A stretch of DNA of 64,000 nucleotides from an uncultured Candidatus Melainabacteria bacterium (GCA_934718085.1 CAKUZL010000001.1:1-64000); one strand, 5' to 3'. Counted from the first letter of the stretch, positions 43,923-52,799 are shown. Translations and numbers: made by a program. Notes: generated from the sequence alone by a model not told the origin.

Positions 43923-44396
43923 TTATTTTACGTACATCAGCGGTTGTCCGTATTCCACGGATTTTCCGTTTTCGACGCATATTTCGGTTATTGTTCCCGC
44001 AAATTCGCTTTCGATTTTGTTCATAAGTTTCATCGCTTCGATAATGCAGACGACCTGCCCTTTCGAAATGCTTTGTCCGACTTTTACAAAAGGAGCTTCG
44101 TCCGCGCCGGGTGCCGCGTAGAACGTTCCGACCATAGGCGAAAGTATTGCCTGTCCTTTATCTTCGGCTTTTTCCGCCGCGGGTTCCGAAGAGGGAGCCC
44201 CGGTGTCCGCTTGCGTTTGAACGGCTTGCACCGGTTGTGCCGCGGGAATTTGCATTACCGCGGGTGCTGCAGCGACGACATTTCTTTCTCGTTTTAAAAC
44301 AAGCGCCTCTTCGCCGCTTTCAAGCGTTATTTCCGACAAATCTCCGTCCGAAAGGATTTTTGCCAATTTTTTTATATATTCGGGTTCGAAATTCAT
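43923..44396 (-). CDS. accB: Biotin carboxyl carrier protein of acetyl-CoA carboxylase
   Basis: 157 residues. Biotinylated Lys123 in EAMKLMN; a Pro/Ala-rich linker (about residues 40-78) joins a short N-terminal helical part to the lipoyl-like domain. GGAGG lies eight bases before ATG 44396. It sits between efp and accC, an order typical of cyanobacteria and relatives. Confidence 0.96.
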   Translation of the reverse strand: MNFEPEYIKKLAKILSDGDLSEITLESGEEALVLKRERNVVAAAPAVMQIPAAQPVQAVQTQADTGAPSSEPAAEKAEDKGQAILSPMVGTFYAAPGADEAPFVKVGQSISKGQVVCIIEAMKLMNKIESEFAGTITEICVENGKSVEYGQPLMYVK

Positions 44397-44428
44397 TATT
44401 ATTGCCTCCGCAATGTGTTGCTTAACAA

Positions 44429-44470
44429 GATAAACTTTCAACCCGACTTTCGCCGTTTTGAAAGTTTATC
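44429..44470. promoter_or_regulatory. Perfect 13-bp hairpin between efp and accB
   Basis: GATAAACTTTCAA (44429-44441) and TTGAAAGTTTATC (44458-44470) pair perfectly around a 16-base loop. No U-run follows on the minus strand, so it is more likely a processing or stability element than a terminator. It could adjust accBC against efp. Confidence 0.55.
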
Positions 44471-44482
44471 GAAATTTTATTA

Positions 44483-45040
44483 CTATACTCTGTCGAGATA
44501 CTCGTTGGTTCTGGTGTCGACTCTGATTACGTCGCCGTTCACGACAAAGAACGGTACGTTTACGACCGCGCCGGTTTCGAGTTTCGCGGGCTTCGTTCCG
44601 CCTTGCGAAGTATTTCCCTTTTCGGCGGGGGGAGTGTCGACGACTTCGAGTTCTACGTGGTTGGGCACGTCAACGCCTATTATTCTCGAATCGTGCATCA
44701 AAATCGTAACGTTCATATTTTCTTTCAAATATTTAACGCCGTCGCCGATTGCGGCTTCCGAGATATTCATTTGTTCATACGTTTCCAAATCCATCATTAC
44801 AAAGTCGTTTCCTTCTTTGTACAAATATTGCATGTCTCTTTTGTCCAAAGATGCTTTCGCGACTTTTTCGCCCGCTCTGAACGTTTTTTCTATTACGTTT
44901 CCGGTTTCGGGACTTTTAAGTTTTGTTCTGACGAACGCTGCGCCTTTTCCGGGTTTTACGTGCAAAAATTCGACAACCGACCAAAGCGCGCCGTCTATTT
45001 CCAATGTCAATCCCGTTTTCAAATCGTTTACCGAAATCAT
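44483..45040 (-). CDS. efp: Translation elongation factor P
   Basis: 185 residues. Three-barrel tRNA-mimicking protein that relieves stalling at polyproline. The tip residue is Lys32 in PGKG, the usual modification site; the modifying enzymes are not in the window. The end NVPFFVVNGDVIRVDTRTNEYLDRV is typical. Confidence 0.97.
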   Translation of the reverse strand: MISVNDLKTGLTLEIDGALWSVVEFLHVKPGKGAAFVRTKLKSPETGNVIEKTFRAGEKVAKASLDKRDMQYLYKEGNDFVMMDLETYEQMNISEAAIGDGVKYLKENMNVTILMHDSRIIGVDVPNHVELEVVDTPPAEKGNTSQGGTKPAKLETGAVVNVPFFVVNGDVIRVDTRTNEYLDRV

Positions 45041-45106
45041 ATTTTAGTTCCTATCTTATCTGTTACCGATTACCGGGATGATAACACAAACATTTTCTTC
45101 ACGCAA

Positions 45107-46471
45107 TTATGTAAAATTTCTCTTATCCAATTTATCGAAAATTATTTGGAAAGCGTTCAGTATCGGGTCGATTGCGGGTGAGTACGGCGGGGCGTACGGC
45201 AGGTCAAGATTTGTAAACTCGTCGATGTTTTGACCCGAAGTTATTGCCGTCGTTATCGAAGAAATCCGTTTTTCGGCGTCTCCGTAGCCTGTCGCCTGTG
45301 CTCCCAAAATCCGTCTGGAATTTGCGTCCACCGTCACTTTCAGGGTAATTTCCGCCGCACCGGGCATGTACCCCACTCGGTCGGGCTTTGTAACCGTCGC
45401 GCTTATCGGTCTGAAACCCGCTTTCGACGCGTCTTTTTCGCTTATTCCCGTCATGCTTGCCGTGAAATCGAAATATTTTCCGACCATTGCGCCCGTCACT
45501 CCGTCGAAATCGCATTGTTCGTTTGCAATGTTCATGGCCGCGCATCGCCCTTCCTTATTGGCTGTAGACCCCAACGGAAGCCAACAGTAATCGTGCGTCA
45601 CGATATTTAATTTTTCGCAACAGTCGCCCGCAGCGTATATCGTCGGATACGACGTTTTGAAGTGGTTATTGACTTTTATGCTGCCCCCGACACCGAGCTT
45701 TAACCCGGCTTGTCTTGCAAGTTCGCTGTTCGGAACGACGCCCGCGCATATCACGGCAAAATCCGTTTCGATTTCCTTTCCGTTGTACGTCAAAACTCTC
45801 TTGACGTTGCCGTTTTCGCTTATCATTCTCGAAATAGTGTCGTTCGTATGAATTTTCACGTTCCCGTGTTCTTCGATGACGGATTTCAACCTCTCCGAAA
45901 ATTCGTCGTCAAAAGTGCTCAAAATATGTTCTTCCCGCTCAACGACGTTAACTTCGAGTCCGTTTTTTACAAAGGCTTCCGTAAGTTCGAGCCCCAAAAA
46001 TCCGCACCCCGCAAGCGTTACGCGCTTCGCTTTGCGCATGGCGTTCTTTATGTTAATTCCGTCCGCAAGTTTTCTCAAAGTAAAAACGTTTCCGGTGTCG
46101 ACGTTCTTTATCGGCGGAATATATGGTCTTGCGCCGGTTGCGATTACCAAAATATCATAAAACTCTTCAAACTCCTCGTTCGTTTCGAGATTCACGATAT
46201 TTACCGACCGATTTTCCTTGTTGATTTTTACGCATTTTTGCTTCAAATGTATATTAATTCCGTGTTTTGCAAATTCCGACGGCGAACGGACGAGCAACTC
46301 CGAAATATCGGGGATTATCCCTTCTATATAGTACGGAAGTCCGCACGAAGAGTACGATACGACGTTTTCTTCCGTATATAAATCAATTATATATTCGCTG
46401 TTAGTTCTGCGAAGTTTTGCGGCGGTTTTCGGTCCCGCCGCGCCTCCGCCGATAATTATTATTCTCGTCAT
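45107..46471 (-). CDS. FAD-dependent disulfide reductase, CoA-disulfide reductase / NADH oxidase family
   Basis: 454 residues. FAD motif IIIIGGGAAGPKTAAKLRR, NAD motif TLAGCGFLGLELTEAF, and IYAAGDCCE near the flavin. The single active-site Cys is in YSSCGLPYYIEG, as in CoA-disulfide reductases, Nox and Npr enzymes. The substrate (CoA disulfide, oxygen, peroxide or polysulfide) is open. It starts 3 bases after the small regulator-like gene and is in the hsp20 unit, which suggests a link to redox or stress. Confidence 0.88.
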   Translation of the reverse strand: MTRIIIIGGGAAGPKTAAKLRRTNSEYIIDLYTEENVVSYSSCGLPYYIEGIIPDISELLVRSPSEFAKHGINIHLKQKCVKINKENRSVNIVNLETNEEFEEFYDILVIATGARPYIPPIKNVDTGNVFTLRKLADGINIKNAMRKAKRVTLAGCGFLGLELTEAFVKNGLEVNVVEREEHILSTFDDEFSERLKSVIEEHGNVKIHTNDTISRMISENGNVKRVLTYNGKEIETDFAVICAGVVPNSELARQAGLKLGVGGSIKVNNHFKTSYPTIYAAGDCCEKLNIVTHDYCWLPLGSTANKEGRCAAMNIANEQCDFDGVTGAMVGKYFDFTASMTGISEKDASKAGFRPISATVTKPDRVGYMPGAAEITLKVTVDANSRRILGAQATGYGDAEKRISSITTAITSGQNIDEFTNLDLPYAPPYSPAIDPILNAFQIIFDKLDKRNFT

Positions 46472-46474
46472 TTT

Positions 46475-46720
46475 TCAGTCCGTTTTAAATATCATTCTCT
46501 GTGTTTCGGTTTCGGGAATTTCGAGAATTTGCGCTTCTATTTCGACGGCTTTTTCGTCGTCGTTTATCGAAAGCAGTATAAGCCCGAAATCACTGCATTT
46601 ACCGAAATAATGCAGCCCTATTCTCGTATCGATGAAACATCCGTGTTTCGTCAATATCTTCTGAAGTCGCACCGCGCAATCCTCGCGGTTACGCGACTTT
46701 ATGCCCAATATAACGCTCAT
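46475..46720 (-). CDS. Small ACT-like protein, TM1266-type
   Basis: 81 residues with the order ILGIKSRNREDCAVRLQKILTKHG, then RIGLHY, then LILLSIND. This resembles the compact ferredoxin-like family found with [FeFe]-hydrogenase maturation genes (TM1266). No hydrogenase gene is nearby. It overlaps hsp20 by 4 bases and lies 3 bases before the reductase gene. Assignment is tentative. Confidence 0.6.
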   Translation of the reverse strand: MSVILGIKSRNREDCAVRLQKILTKHGCFIDTRIGLHYFGKCSDFGLILLSINDDEKAVEIEAQILEIPETETQRMIFKTD

Positions 46721-47178
46721 TCTTTTATCTCTATCTTTTTGCCGGATACTTTTTCCGCGTCTTTTTTCGGAAGTTCGATTTTCAAAATCCCGTGTTTAAG
46801 CTCGGCGTCACAGTGTTCGGAGTCGATGTCGACCGGGAAATATAATGTCCGCGAATAATTTCCGTACCGAAATTCGCTTTTGTGGTATTTTTTCTTTTTG
46901 TCGTTTTCGCAAATTTCTTCGTTTTTCGAAGCTTCGATTTTCACGGTATTCTTGTTGATATCAAGATTTATGTTTTCCTTTTTAACTCCCGGAATTTCGA
47001 CGCGAAGTTCATATTTGTCTTCAAATTCTTTAACGTCCACCGGCATCGCCATGCCTTTCATTTCGCGTTCGAACACGTACTCCGGAAACAAATTGTCGAA
47101 ACTTCTGTGCAGCACCGAAGTTATGTCGTCGTTAAGCATGCTCAAAAAAGTGTCGGGTTTTTTAATCAAATATTTCAT
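46717..47178 (-). CDS. hsp20: Small heat-shock protein, Hsp20/alpha-crystallin family
   Basis: 153 residues. The alpha-crystallin domain spans about 45-145 (MPVDVKEFEDKYELRVEIPGVKKENI through LKHGILKIELPKKD), with a C-terminal KKIEIKE tail. ATP-independent holdase. ATG 47178 follows AAGGAAAAAAGAG; an upstream start at 47247 has no ribosome site. No CIRCE element is seen upstream. First gene of the hsp20-orf-reductase unit. Confidence 0.93.
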   Translation of the reverse strand: MKYLIKKPDTFLSMLNDDITSVLHRSFDNLFPEYVFEREMKGMAMPVDVKEFEDKYELRVEIPGVKKENINLDINKNTVKIEASKNEEICENDKKKKYHKSEFRYGNYSRTLYFPVDIDSEHCDAELKHGILKIELPKKDAEKVSGKKIEIKE

Positions 47179-47285
47179 CTCTTTTTTCCTTTCCGTCAAA
47201 ATGACTGCGTACTCGGAAATTTTCGACAAAAATAACGCCGCCGACATCAGTCGACAGCGCTATAAAAGAGTATATTTTGTCAGGC

Positions 47286-47597
47286 TTACCTCTGCTCTTC
47301 GTCTTCGAGCTTATCAAGGTAATCGAGCTGCTTCTTCTTTATCCTGTGAACAACCGCGTCCGTAAGCATGTCAACGGTTTTTTGACTCACCGTTTCGCCG
47401 TCGAATTCCGCGTTAATCATCTCTCTCACCATCTTCTCCAGATATTTGTGCGAAAGTTTGCCCGACTCTTCGGTTATGTTGTCGATATAGCCGCTCCGGA
47501 TTTTGTACTCCGCGGCTTGCGACGTTAAAAACCTGTTCAGCATGCCTTTCAAGTCTTTTTTCTCGTTTTGTCGGTCGTTTTTCTTAAAGTCGAACAT
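47286..47597 (-). CDS. Small charged helical protein
   Basis: 103 residues, no known family. Almost all helical and strongly charged, with KLSHKYLEKMVREMINAEFDG and VVHRIKKKQLDYLDKLEDEEQR at the end. ATG 47597 has AAAGG at eight bases; a GTG three codons earlier is the alternative. Its 3' end lies 107 bases before hsp20. Confidence 0.6.
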   Translation of the reverse strand: MFDFKKNDRQNEKKDLKGMLNRFLTSQAAEYKIRSGYIDNITEESGKLSHKYLEKMVREMINAEFDGETVSQKTVDMLTDAVVHRIKKKQLDYLDKLEDEEQR

Positions 47598-47765
47598 TTC
47601 CTTCACCTTTCAGCTTTCACTTGCGGTTGTTTCTTTATCTTACCACACATCATCGTATATTTTTTCTTTCCACATATTGTTTAATGCAAATGAATTACAA
47701 AAATTTCCCGTTTTTTGTGATTTTGTTACAAATGTTTACATTGCTTCGCCGTGTCGCCCGATTTT

Positions 47766-47794
47766 GTTGACTTTCGCAAAAAACGAATTATAAA
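47766..47794 (+). promoter_or_regulatory. Promoter placed for a leaderless zinc-ribbon mRNA
   Basis: TTGACT (47766-47771), 17 bases, TATAAA (47789-47794), then 6 bases to the ATG at 47801. No ribosome site is present. Confidence 0.6.
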
Positions 47795-47800
47795 AAACCT

Positions 47801-48181
47801 ATGATGATAAGAGAATTTTTTAAATCTTTACAAGGGTGCAGACATCCGAAAATCCCCGTCACCGTGAAACGCTCGTATTGCCCCGATTGCGGTAAACTCG
47901 TGGTCGTAAAATGGTATATCGTCCGCTGTGCGTGCTGCAACGTCAAACGTGCCGCCGTCGTCGACTTTTGCGATAACGTGAAGCCCGAAAACGCTTTTTG
48001 TCCCAACTGCGGTGCCAAAGAATTTCACGTCGAAGAACTCGAAAATATTAATTTCGTCGACATAAGGTTCGCCGTCCACAAAAAAGAAGAGGTCGAACAA
48101 GATGATTTACACCGCAATTCCGCTCAATTCTGGCAAGACAAATCGCCCTGCAAAAACCTCCTCCTCGGGCATGCCCGCTGA
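47801..48181 (+). CDS. Zinc-ribbon protein
   Basis: 126 residues. Three cysteine pairs CPDC, CACC and CPNC are spaced as two zinc ribbons. The start MIREFFKSLQGCRHPKIPVTV and the block ELENINFVDIRFAVHKK look conserved, while the last 30 residues look like read-through tail. Function unknown; nucleic-acid binding is possible. A decayed copy of its first 55 bases occurs at 50181-50237. An opposite-strand frame over the same DNA is a shadow. Confidence 0.65.
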   Translation: MMIREFFKSLQGCRHPKIPVTVKRSYCPDCGKLVVVKWYIVRCACCNVKRAAVVDFCDNVKPENAFCPNCGAKEFHVEELENINFVDIRFAVHKKEEVEQDDLHRNSAQFWQDKSPCKNLLLGHAR

Positions 48182-48287
48182 CCGACAAAACAACGCTTGT
48201 GCCTGCGTTGTGCGTCGGCGGGCGTGATCCCCCGCCCGATTGACCGCCTTGCGAACAATATGCGGGATAAGAAGAGAATTTATTTCC

Positions 48288-49967
48288 TTATTTTGTGATT
48301 TGTTGCGGTGCCTGTCTGTCCCAGATAAAGTTTCCGTTGCTGAATGAATATCGAACGGTGAAATATTCTCCGTCAATTCTCTTGTATTTGAGAATTCGAG
48401 CGATGTTTGAGCAGCCGTATCCGGATGTCGCAGTGTCTGCTTTTACTTCAAAGCCTTCATATTTGTAGTTCGGTCCGATATCGGGGGCAACGAACTTATC
48501 CGCTTTTATCGGTTTTTCTAAATTTGACAGATTAAATGTTGCCGTATCTCTGATAAACTTGGTTGTGTTGTTCGTTTTGTCCGGCACAACCTTAAAGTAC
48601 AATCCGTTTTCCGTGTTTTTATACGTTACGACTTTTTTATCTTGTCCGTCAATTTTTTGGATATATTCTATCTTGTCCCAGCCTTCACCCGGTTCGTAAT
48701 TCGGGTCGTAGCCCGAAGGAAGGGCGTTGTAAGTTATTTGCAGGTCTCCGACCTTTTCGGTTGTTCGGGAACTATCGGGATTTGCGGGGTTATTGTTTTT
48801 TGGTGCGTACGTTTCCAAAAATTTGAAATCCGTGCCTGTTTCGGTTTTTACCAGTTCAAAAACTCTGCCGATTAGATTGTTGTTATTGTCGAATTCCAAG
48901 TGTTTCCAAACGTTGTTTTCTAATTGTATCCATTCTTTTTCCGACCCCGGAGTCCAATTTTCTTCAAGTGAAGAGGGAAGCGGGTTAATTGCTACCGAAT
49001 ATTTATTTCCGCGTGCTTTATATGTGATTTCCGTGAGTGTTTGTTGGTTTTGCGCGCTTTCTTGTTTCTTTTTCGAGTCTGCATCGGGTGCGGCGTTATT
49101 TACGGGTGTTTCTGATTCCGCACCGTTTTCGGGTGCTCCCGCCGTGGAATTTGCCGTTTCGGCTTTTTTGATTTCGTTTATGTCTTTTTCGACTTCCGAA
49201 ACTTCTCCGCTCGGTGCGGCTTGATACGTGACACGGTATATTTTGCCGGTTGCTTTATCTTTGAAACTTTGTTGCAAATATTGATTACCGTCTTTACCGG
49301 CGTAGTATTCGATATCTCCTGTCGGTTCAACGTTTTTGCCGTCGATTTTTGCCGATTTAAGGCGGGTTTTTCCGTTTTCCGAAACCGCGAGAGTGTTGTC
49401 GAGCAGACATTTTTCGAATTCTTTTGCCTTTGTGTTCGACGACTTGTCGACGGAGGCGGTTTCTATCGTTTCGGATTCGCCCATGCCTTTGAGTTCCTGT
49501 ATCAATTTCGAGTACGGATTGCCTTCGGGCGTGCCGTTTACGCTCATGTACGTGCTGCAGGTTTCTTTGTCTTTATGAATTACGGTTTTGATTTTTCTTT
49601 CTTCGCCCGAAACTACGTTTTTAACGGTGCTTTCGAATATTTTTTCGCCGTCTTTTTGCGTGACGCTTGTATCCTTGCCTCTTTTCCATTCGACGCCGAG
49701 AATTTTTTCCCATGAAAGCTTGTCTTTGACGGACACATCCTCTTCCATTGTCAGTTCGGTCGAGTTCGAGCTTTTTTTGTCGCTCGATTTGTCGTCTTTC
49801 AGTTCGACAAAGTCTATCGGCTTGGTTGCGTCGTTAAACTGAAACAACTCCATGTAGTTCGGAATTTTTTGATATCCGAACGGATTTTGAACGTTTTTGC
49901 TGCCCGAAACAGACTTTGTCTTTTCGAACGGATTTGCAAATAAATCGCTGTTGTTAAAAATCGCCAT
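48288..49967 (-). CDS. Large repeat protein with exported-type N-terminus
   Basis: 559 residues, unknown family, no Sec signal. The N-terminal 60 residues are Asn/Phe/Ser-rich (NNSDLFANPFEK). Three or four related beta units follow: one near residues 110-160 (VSGEERKIKTVIHKDKETC), one near 240-270 (YQAAPSGEV), one near 320-400 (ITYKARGNKYSVAINPLPSS with ENNVWKHLEFDNNNN), and one near 420-495 (QITYNALPSGYDPNYEPG with GLYFKVVPDKTNNTT). The repeats look like surface beta modules. Start 49967 follows GGGAGAATT. Promoter TTGACC-16-TATACA at 50006-50033. Confidence 0.7.
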   Translation of the reverse strand: MAIFNNSDLFANPFEKTKSVSGSKNVQNPFGYQKIPNYMELFQFNDATKPIDFVELKDDKSSDKKSSNSTELTMEEDVSVKDKLSWEKILGVEWKRGKDTSVTQKDGEKIFESTVKNVVSGEERKIKTVIHKDKETCSTYMSVNGTPEGNPYSKLIQELKGMGESETIETASVDKSSNTKAKEFEKCLLDNTLAVSENGKTRLKSAKIDGKNVEPTGDIEYYAGKDGNQYLQQSFKDKATGKIYRVTYQAAPSGEVSEVEKDINEIKKAETANSTAGAPENGAESETPVNNAAPDADSKKKQESAQNQQTLTEITYKARGNKYSVAINPLPSSLEENWTPGSEKEWIQLENNVWKHLEFDNNNNLIGRVFELVKTETGTDFKFLETYAPKNNNPANPDSSRTTEKVGDLQITYNALPSGYDPNYEPGEGWDKIEYIQKIDGQDKKVVTYKNTENGLYFKVVPDKTNNTTKFIRDTATFNLSNLEKPIKADKFVAPDIGPNYKYEGFEVKADTATSGYGCSNIARILKYKRIDGEYFTVRYSFSNGNFIWDRQAPQQITK

Positions 49968-50005
49968 AATTCTCCCTCTCTTGCGGCATGCTTTTTTATG
50001 CCTTG

Positions 50006-50033
50006 TGTATATATAAACGATATAACGGGTCAA
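50006..50033 (-). promoter_or_regulatory. Promoter of the 48288-49967 gene
   Basis: On the minus strand TTGACC (50033-50028), 16 bases, TATACA (50011-50006). A small GGCAT/ATGCC hairpin lies in the leader at 49985-50002. Confidence 0.5.
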
Positions 50034-50180
50034 AAATTGCCTTTTGAAAGAAAATTTGTCGTATTTGTCGTTACAAAACTTAATATTTGCGTTTCTTAAA
50101 AAATAGCTTCCCGAAAATTGTCGACGTTTTCTTGAAAAAAACTCCCGCGCGAGCGCGCGAAAAAAAGTTTTTTTAATTTT

Positions 50181-50237
50181 AAAAATTTTTTACAAGGGGG
50201 CAGACACTTGAAAATTCTCGTTATTGCGGTACGCTCG
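50181..50237 (+). pseudogene. Decayed copy of the start of the zinc-ribbon gene
   Basis: ACAAGGGGGCAGACA, then AAAAT, CGT and ACGCTCG, follow the same order and spacing as 47829-47874 inside the zinc-ribbon gene. The frame is no longer open. The rest of the 50034-50484 spacer is AT-rich and otherwise empty, apart from a CG-rich palindrome near 50146-50158. Confidence 0.5.
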
Positions 50238-50484
50238 AAAAATCGGGCATGGAAATTTTTTGTTCAAAATCCTGTTTTGCTTGATATTAAAGCTTTTTCG
50301 GTACCTTGAAATTCCCGAAAACAAAATTCCCCGAAAAACCGTCATTAAAACTTAAACATTCGATATGTCAATCAACTTTCCGGATGATAAAAAAAAGTTT
50401 ATTTAAGTATAATATTAAAACCTCGAAAGAGATAACCGAAGCATTAATAACACTTTATAACATTAATAACAACAAAGGAATTTT

Positions 50485-51501
50485 ATGAGAAGACTATTTG
50501 TAGGGGCACTGAGCCTGACATTATTATTGTGCGAAGTGAGTTCGACGGTGGGCATTGCAAACACGGTGTTTGAACCCTCTCCCGAAGATTTTTTGTCGGT
50601 GTCGGAACCGTCGCAGCTTTCGTTTGCAAAAATGCCGCAACGCGAGTTTGTGACCGTAAAAGACGAGGTTTCGGAGTCCGAAAAACCGGGCGCAAGTGCG
50701 AATGATAATTCCGCGCAGCCCGTTGTTTCCGGTGATTTTGTCGGTAAAAATACTTCAATCCAACCCGTTTCCGAAGAAAAAATAAGCTTTTTCAACCGTT
50801 CCGAACCCGAAACGGACTCGGACAAAAAATATTACGCCCGTAACGAAAACGGCGAATTGGTTCCGATAACGGTGCTTTCGCCCGAATATACAATCGAAGA
50901 AGTCAAAGATCGCGACTACGAAATAGAAGCGACCAAACTTGCAAAGGGCTCGGAATTTTGGGTTAAATCCGACCGACAAATAAGTTCTTCGGGCTATAAC
51001 GACGGCGAAATCGAGTTTGACACGATGTACAGGGTTTTCCCGGGCAAAGACCCCGAAAAGGTTACTTTCAGAGGACGAATAGTCAAAAATTCCGCCGCAA
51101 AATCCGCAAGTGCAGGCAAAATCAAAATTAAAGTCGAAAAAATTGTCGTAAACAAAATCGTTTATCCCGTAGAAGCCGAAATTATCAAGGTTGACGGAAA
51201 AAACGTGAAATTCGGAGTCATCGCGGGCGGCATGCTTTATCCTCAAAACACCCGCAATGCCGCGCAAAAAGGCAACGATTACGTCAGAAACGTTTATCAT
51301 GACCCTTGCGACAAGTACTGCAACGACGATCATCCCCTGATGTCGCCTCTGTACCTTGCGGGAGGCGCGTTGATGCAAACATCCGCAATCATCGCGGCGC
51401 CCGTAGTCGGTTTGTTCGGCAAGCGCGATGACGTCACAATCAAAGAACAAAGCAGTTTCCTTATAAAAATCGAAAAAGATTTGTACATCGTAGACATTTA
51501 A
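50485..51501 (+). CDS. Secreted beta-rich protein
   Basis: 338 residues with a signal peptide (to about residue 25, GIA). Residues 30-130 are Ser/Glu/Pro-rich and probably disordered; the rest is beta-rich: KLAKGSEFWVKSDR, VTFRGRIVKNSAAK and KIKIKVEKIVVNKIVYPVEAE, then a Gly/Ala-rich hydrophobic patch (YLAGGALMQTSAIIAAPVVGLFG) and a final KIEKDLYIVDI strand. Block order is like that of the 41350 and 16437 proteins, so a distant paralogue. Start follows AAGGAATTTT. Confidence 0.75.
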   Translation: MRRLFVGALSLTLLLCEVSSTVGIANTVFEPSPEDFLSVSEPSQLSFAKMPQREFVTVKDEVSESEKPGASANDNSAQPVVSGDFVGKNTSIQPVSEEKISFFNRSEPETDSDKKYYARNENGELVPITVLSPEYTIEEVKDRDYEIEATKLAKGSEFWVKSDRQISSSGYNDGEIEFDTMYRVFPGKDPEKVTFRGRIVKNSAAKSASAGKIKIKVEKIVVNKIVYPVEAEIIKVDGKNVKFGVIAGGMLYPQNTRNAAQKGNDYVRNVYHDPCDKYCNDDHPLMSPLYLAGGALMQTSAIIAAPVVGLFGKRDDVTIKEQSSFLIKIEKDLYIVDI

Positions 51502-51893
51502 ATTTTTCGCCCGTTTGTTATTCGCTTTGCGGTTTCGCGGAGTTCCTTCTTGAGGTGCGGGTATTTGACGTTCGGGCGGCTTCGCGCATTAATGCTCCGA
51601 GCGGCATGCGGGCTCGTCGGGCGATTTTCGCGCAGCACTCCGAAAAGATGTTACGAACGTCAATTTGTGCGATTTTGCGCTATTCCCGACGAAGTCGTTG
51701 CTTCGGTGCGGTTATTTCGTTTTATCGCGAGTTTTTCCTGTTCGGAAAGAGCTTTTATCCGTGCCGACGGGCATGATTCGAGCTTCGTCCGATAAATCTC
51801 GTTGCGGGGTGCGGGCTCGGCATCGGGACGGTTTTATTTGTTTTCCGGCATGCTGCCTGCGGGTTGCGTTTTTGAGGCGAGTTGCGCGCGGTG
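51502..51893. other. Gene-free spacer between convergent genes
   Basis: Several short open frames cross this stretch on both strands but none has a ribosome site or recognisable protein. I see no terminator hairpin or repeat of note. Confidence 0.5.
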
Positions 51894-52799
51894 TCAGCAT
51901 TCCGGGGGCTTCGATCGCAGTTTTGCGACTATCGTTCCGACGAATTCCGCAAATTTTGCCCGCTGTTCGCCCGAATTGATTACCTCGCAACTGCCTTCGT
52001 ATTTCAAAAGTCTTTTGTAAAGTTCTATGTCGTCTTCGCCCGTGTTCAGTACGGCAAGGTAGTCTTCGGTCAGGTCGAGGATTTTTTCGGTTTTTCGGAG
52101 TCGATAATTGTTTTTGAGTTCGCCGGTAAGGCAAAATGCCGTCGACGCAAGCATCATCGGACCTTTCGCTTTGTACGGAAGCAGTTCGACATCGTTGATG
52201 AGGTTTGCGCTCAGCGTCGCGAAGCGTCTTTTGTCGATATTGAAAATTTCTACGTAGGTTTTTGACGATTTTTTGTAAATTTCGAGAATTTCGCAACGAA
52301 TATGCCTGCCGCAATAGGTGATAATCATCTGATAGCCCGAGTTTTCGTAGTCTCTGATGTTTATCCGTTTTTGTCTTGCGGCAAAATTGCGAATATTGTC
52401 GCGTTCGATGTAATAGTTGAGCAAACGCCTTGCGGAACGCGTCAAAACGGGCGTAAGTCTTTCGAAAAACGATTTCACCGATTTCGGGTCTTCGATGTCG
52501 CAAAATTTGCCGAAACCGTTGCTGATTTTGGTCAGAAGCCGAATTTCGTCTTTGTTGAAAAATACTTTTTGGATAAAATCCGTCAGCCGAAAGCGTTCGT
52601 TTACGGTTATCAAGCTTATGTTTGCGAGTTCGAGTGCGTTGATGAATTTTTCCGTTATCGAAGGTTTGTATTCGATTCCGTTTTTACCTGTTTTGTTTAG
52701 AAAATCGGTGATTTCGGACATCGTGAAGTCGCCCGAACACAGCAGTTGCAATATGTCGAGTCCTTCAAAATCGTTTGTTGTGTCCGTAAATGTCGTCAA
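51894..52799 (-). CDS. WYL-domain transcriptional regulator-like protein
   Basis: 301 residues. Residues 1-90 form a winged-helix-like region (SEITDFLNKTGKNGIEYKPSI), and residues about 160-215 match the WYL Sm-like fold (QMIITYCGRHIRCEILEIYKKSSKTYVEIFN then LLPYKAKGPMMLASTAFCLTG). WYL proteins sense ligands, often nucleic acids or nucleotides. It starts with TTG that overlaps the stop of the preceding membrane protein gene (TTGA), so translation is coupled. Confidence 0.7.
   Translation of the reverse strand: MTTFTDTTNDFEGLDILQLLCSGDFTMSEITDFLNKTGKNGIEYKPSITEKFINALELANISLITVNERFRLTDFIQKVFFNKDEIRLLTKISNGFGKFCDIEDPKSVKSFFERLTPVLTRSARRLLNYYIERDNIRNFAARQKRINIRDYENSGYQMIITYCGRHIRCEILEIYKKSSKTYVEIFNIDKRRFATLSANLINDVELLPYKAKGPMMLASTAFCLTGELKNNYRLRKTEKILDLTEDYLAVLNTGEDDIELYKRLLKYEGSCEVINSGEQRAKFAEFVGTIVAKLRSKPPEC

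Noticed and set aside
47179..47285. CIRCE or HrcA operator before hsp20
   Set aside because: No TTAGCACTC-N9-GAGTGCTAA-like inverted repeat was found.
47788..48018. Minus-strand frame opposite the zinc-ribbon gene
   Set aside because: The plus strand has paired cysteines and a promoter; the opposite frame has neither.
51550..51979. Overlapping short open frames after the 50485 gene
   Set aside because: Several competing frames with Arg/Cys-rich shadow composition and no start signals.
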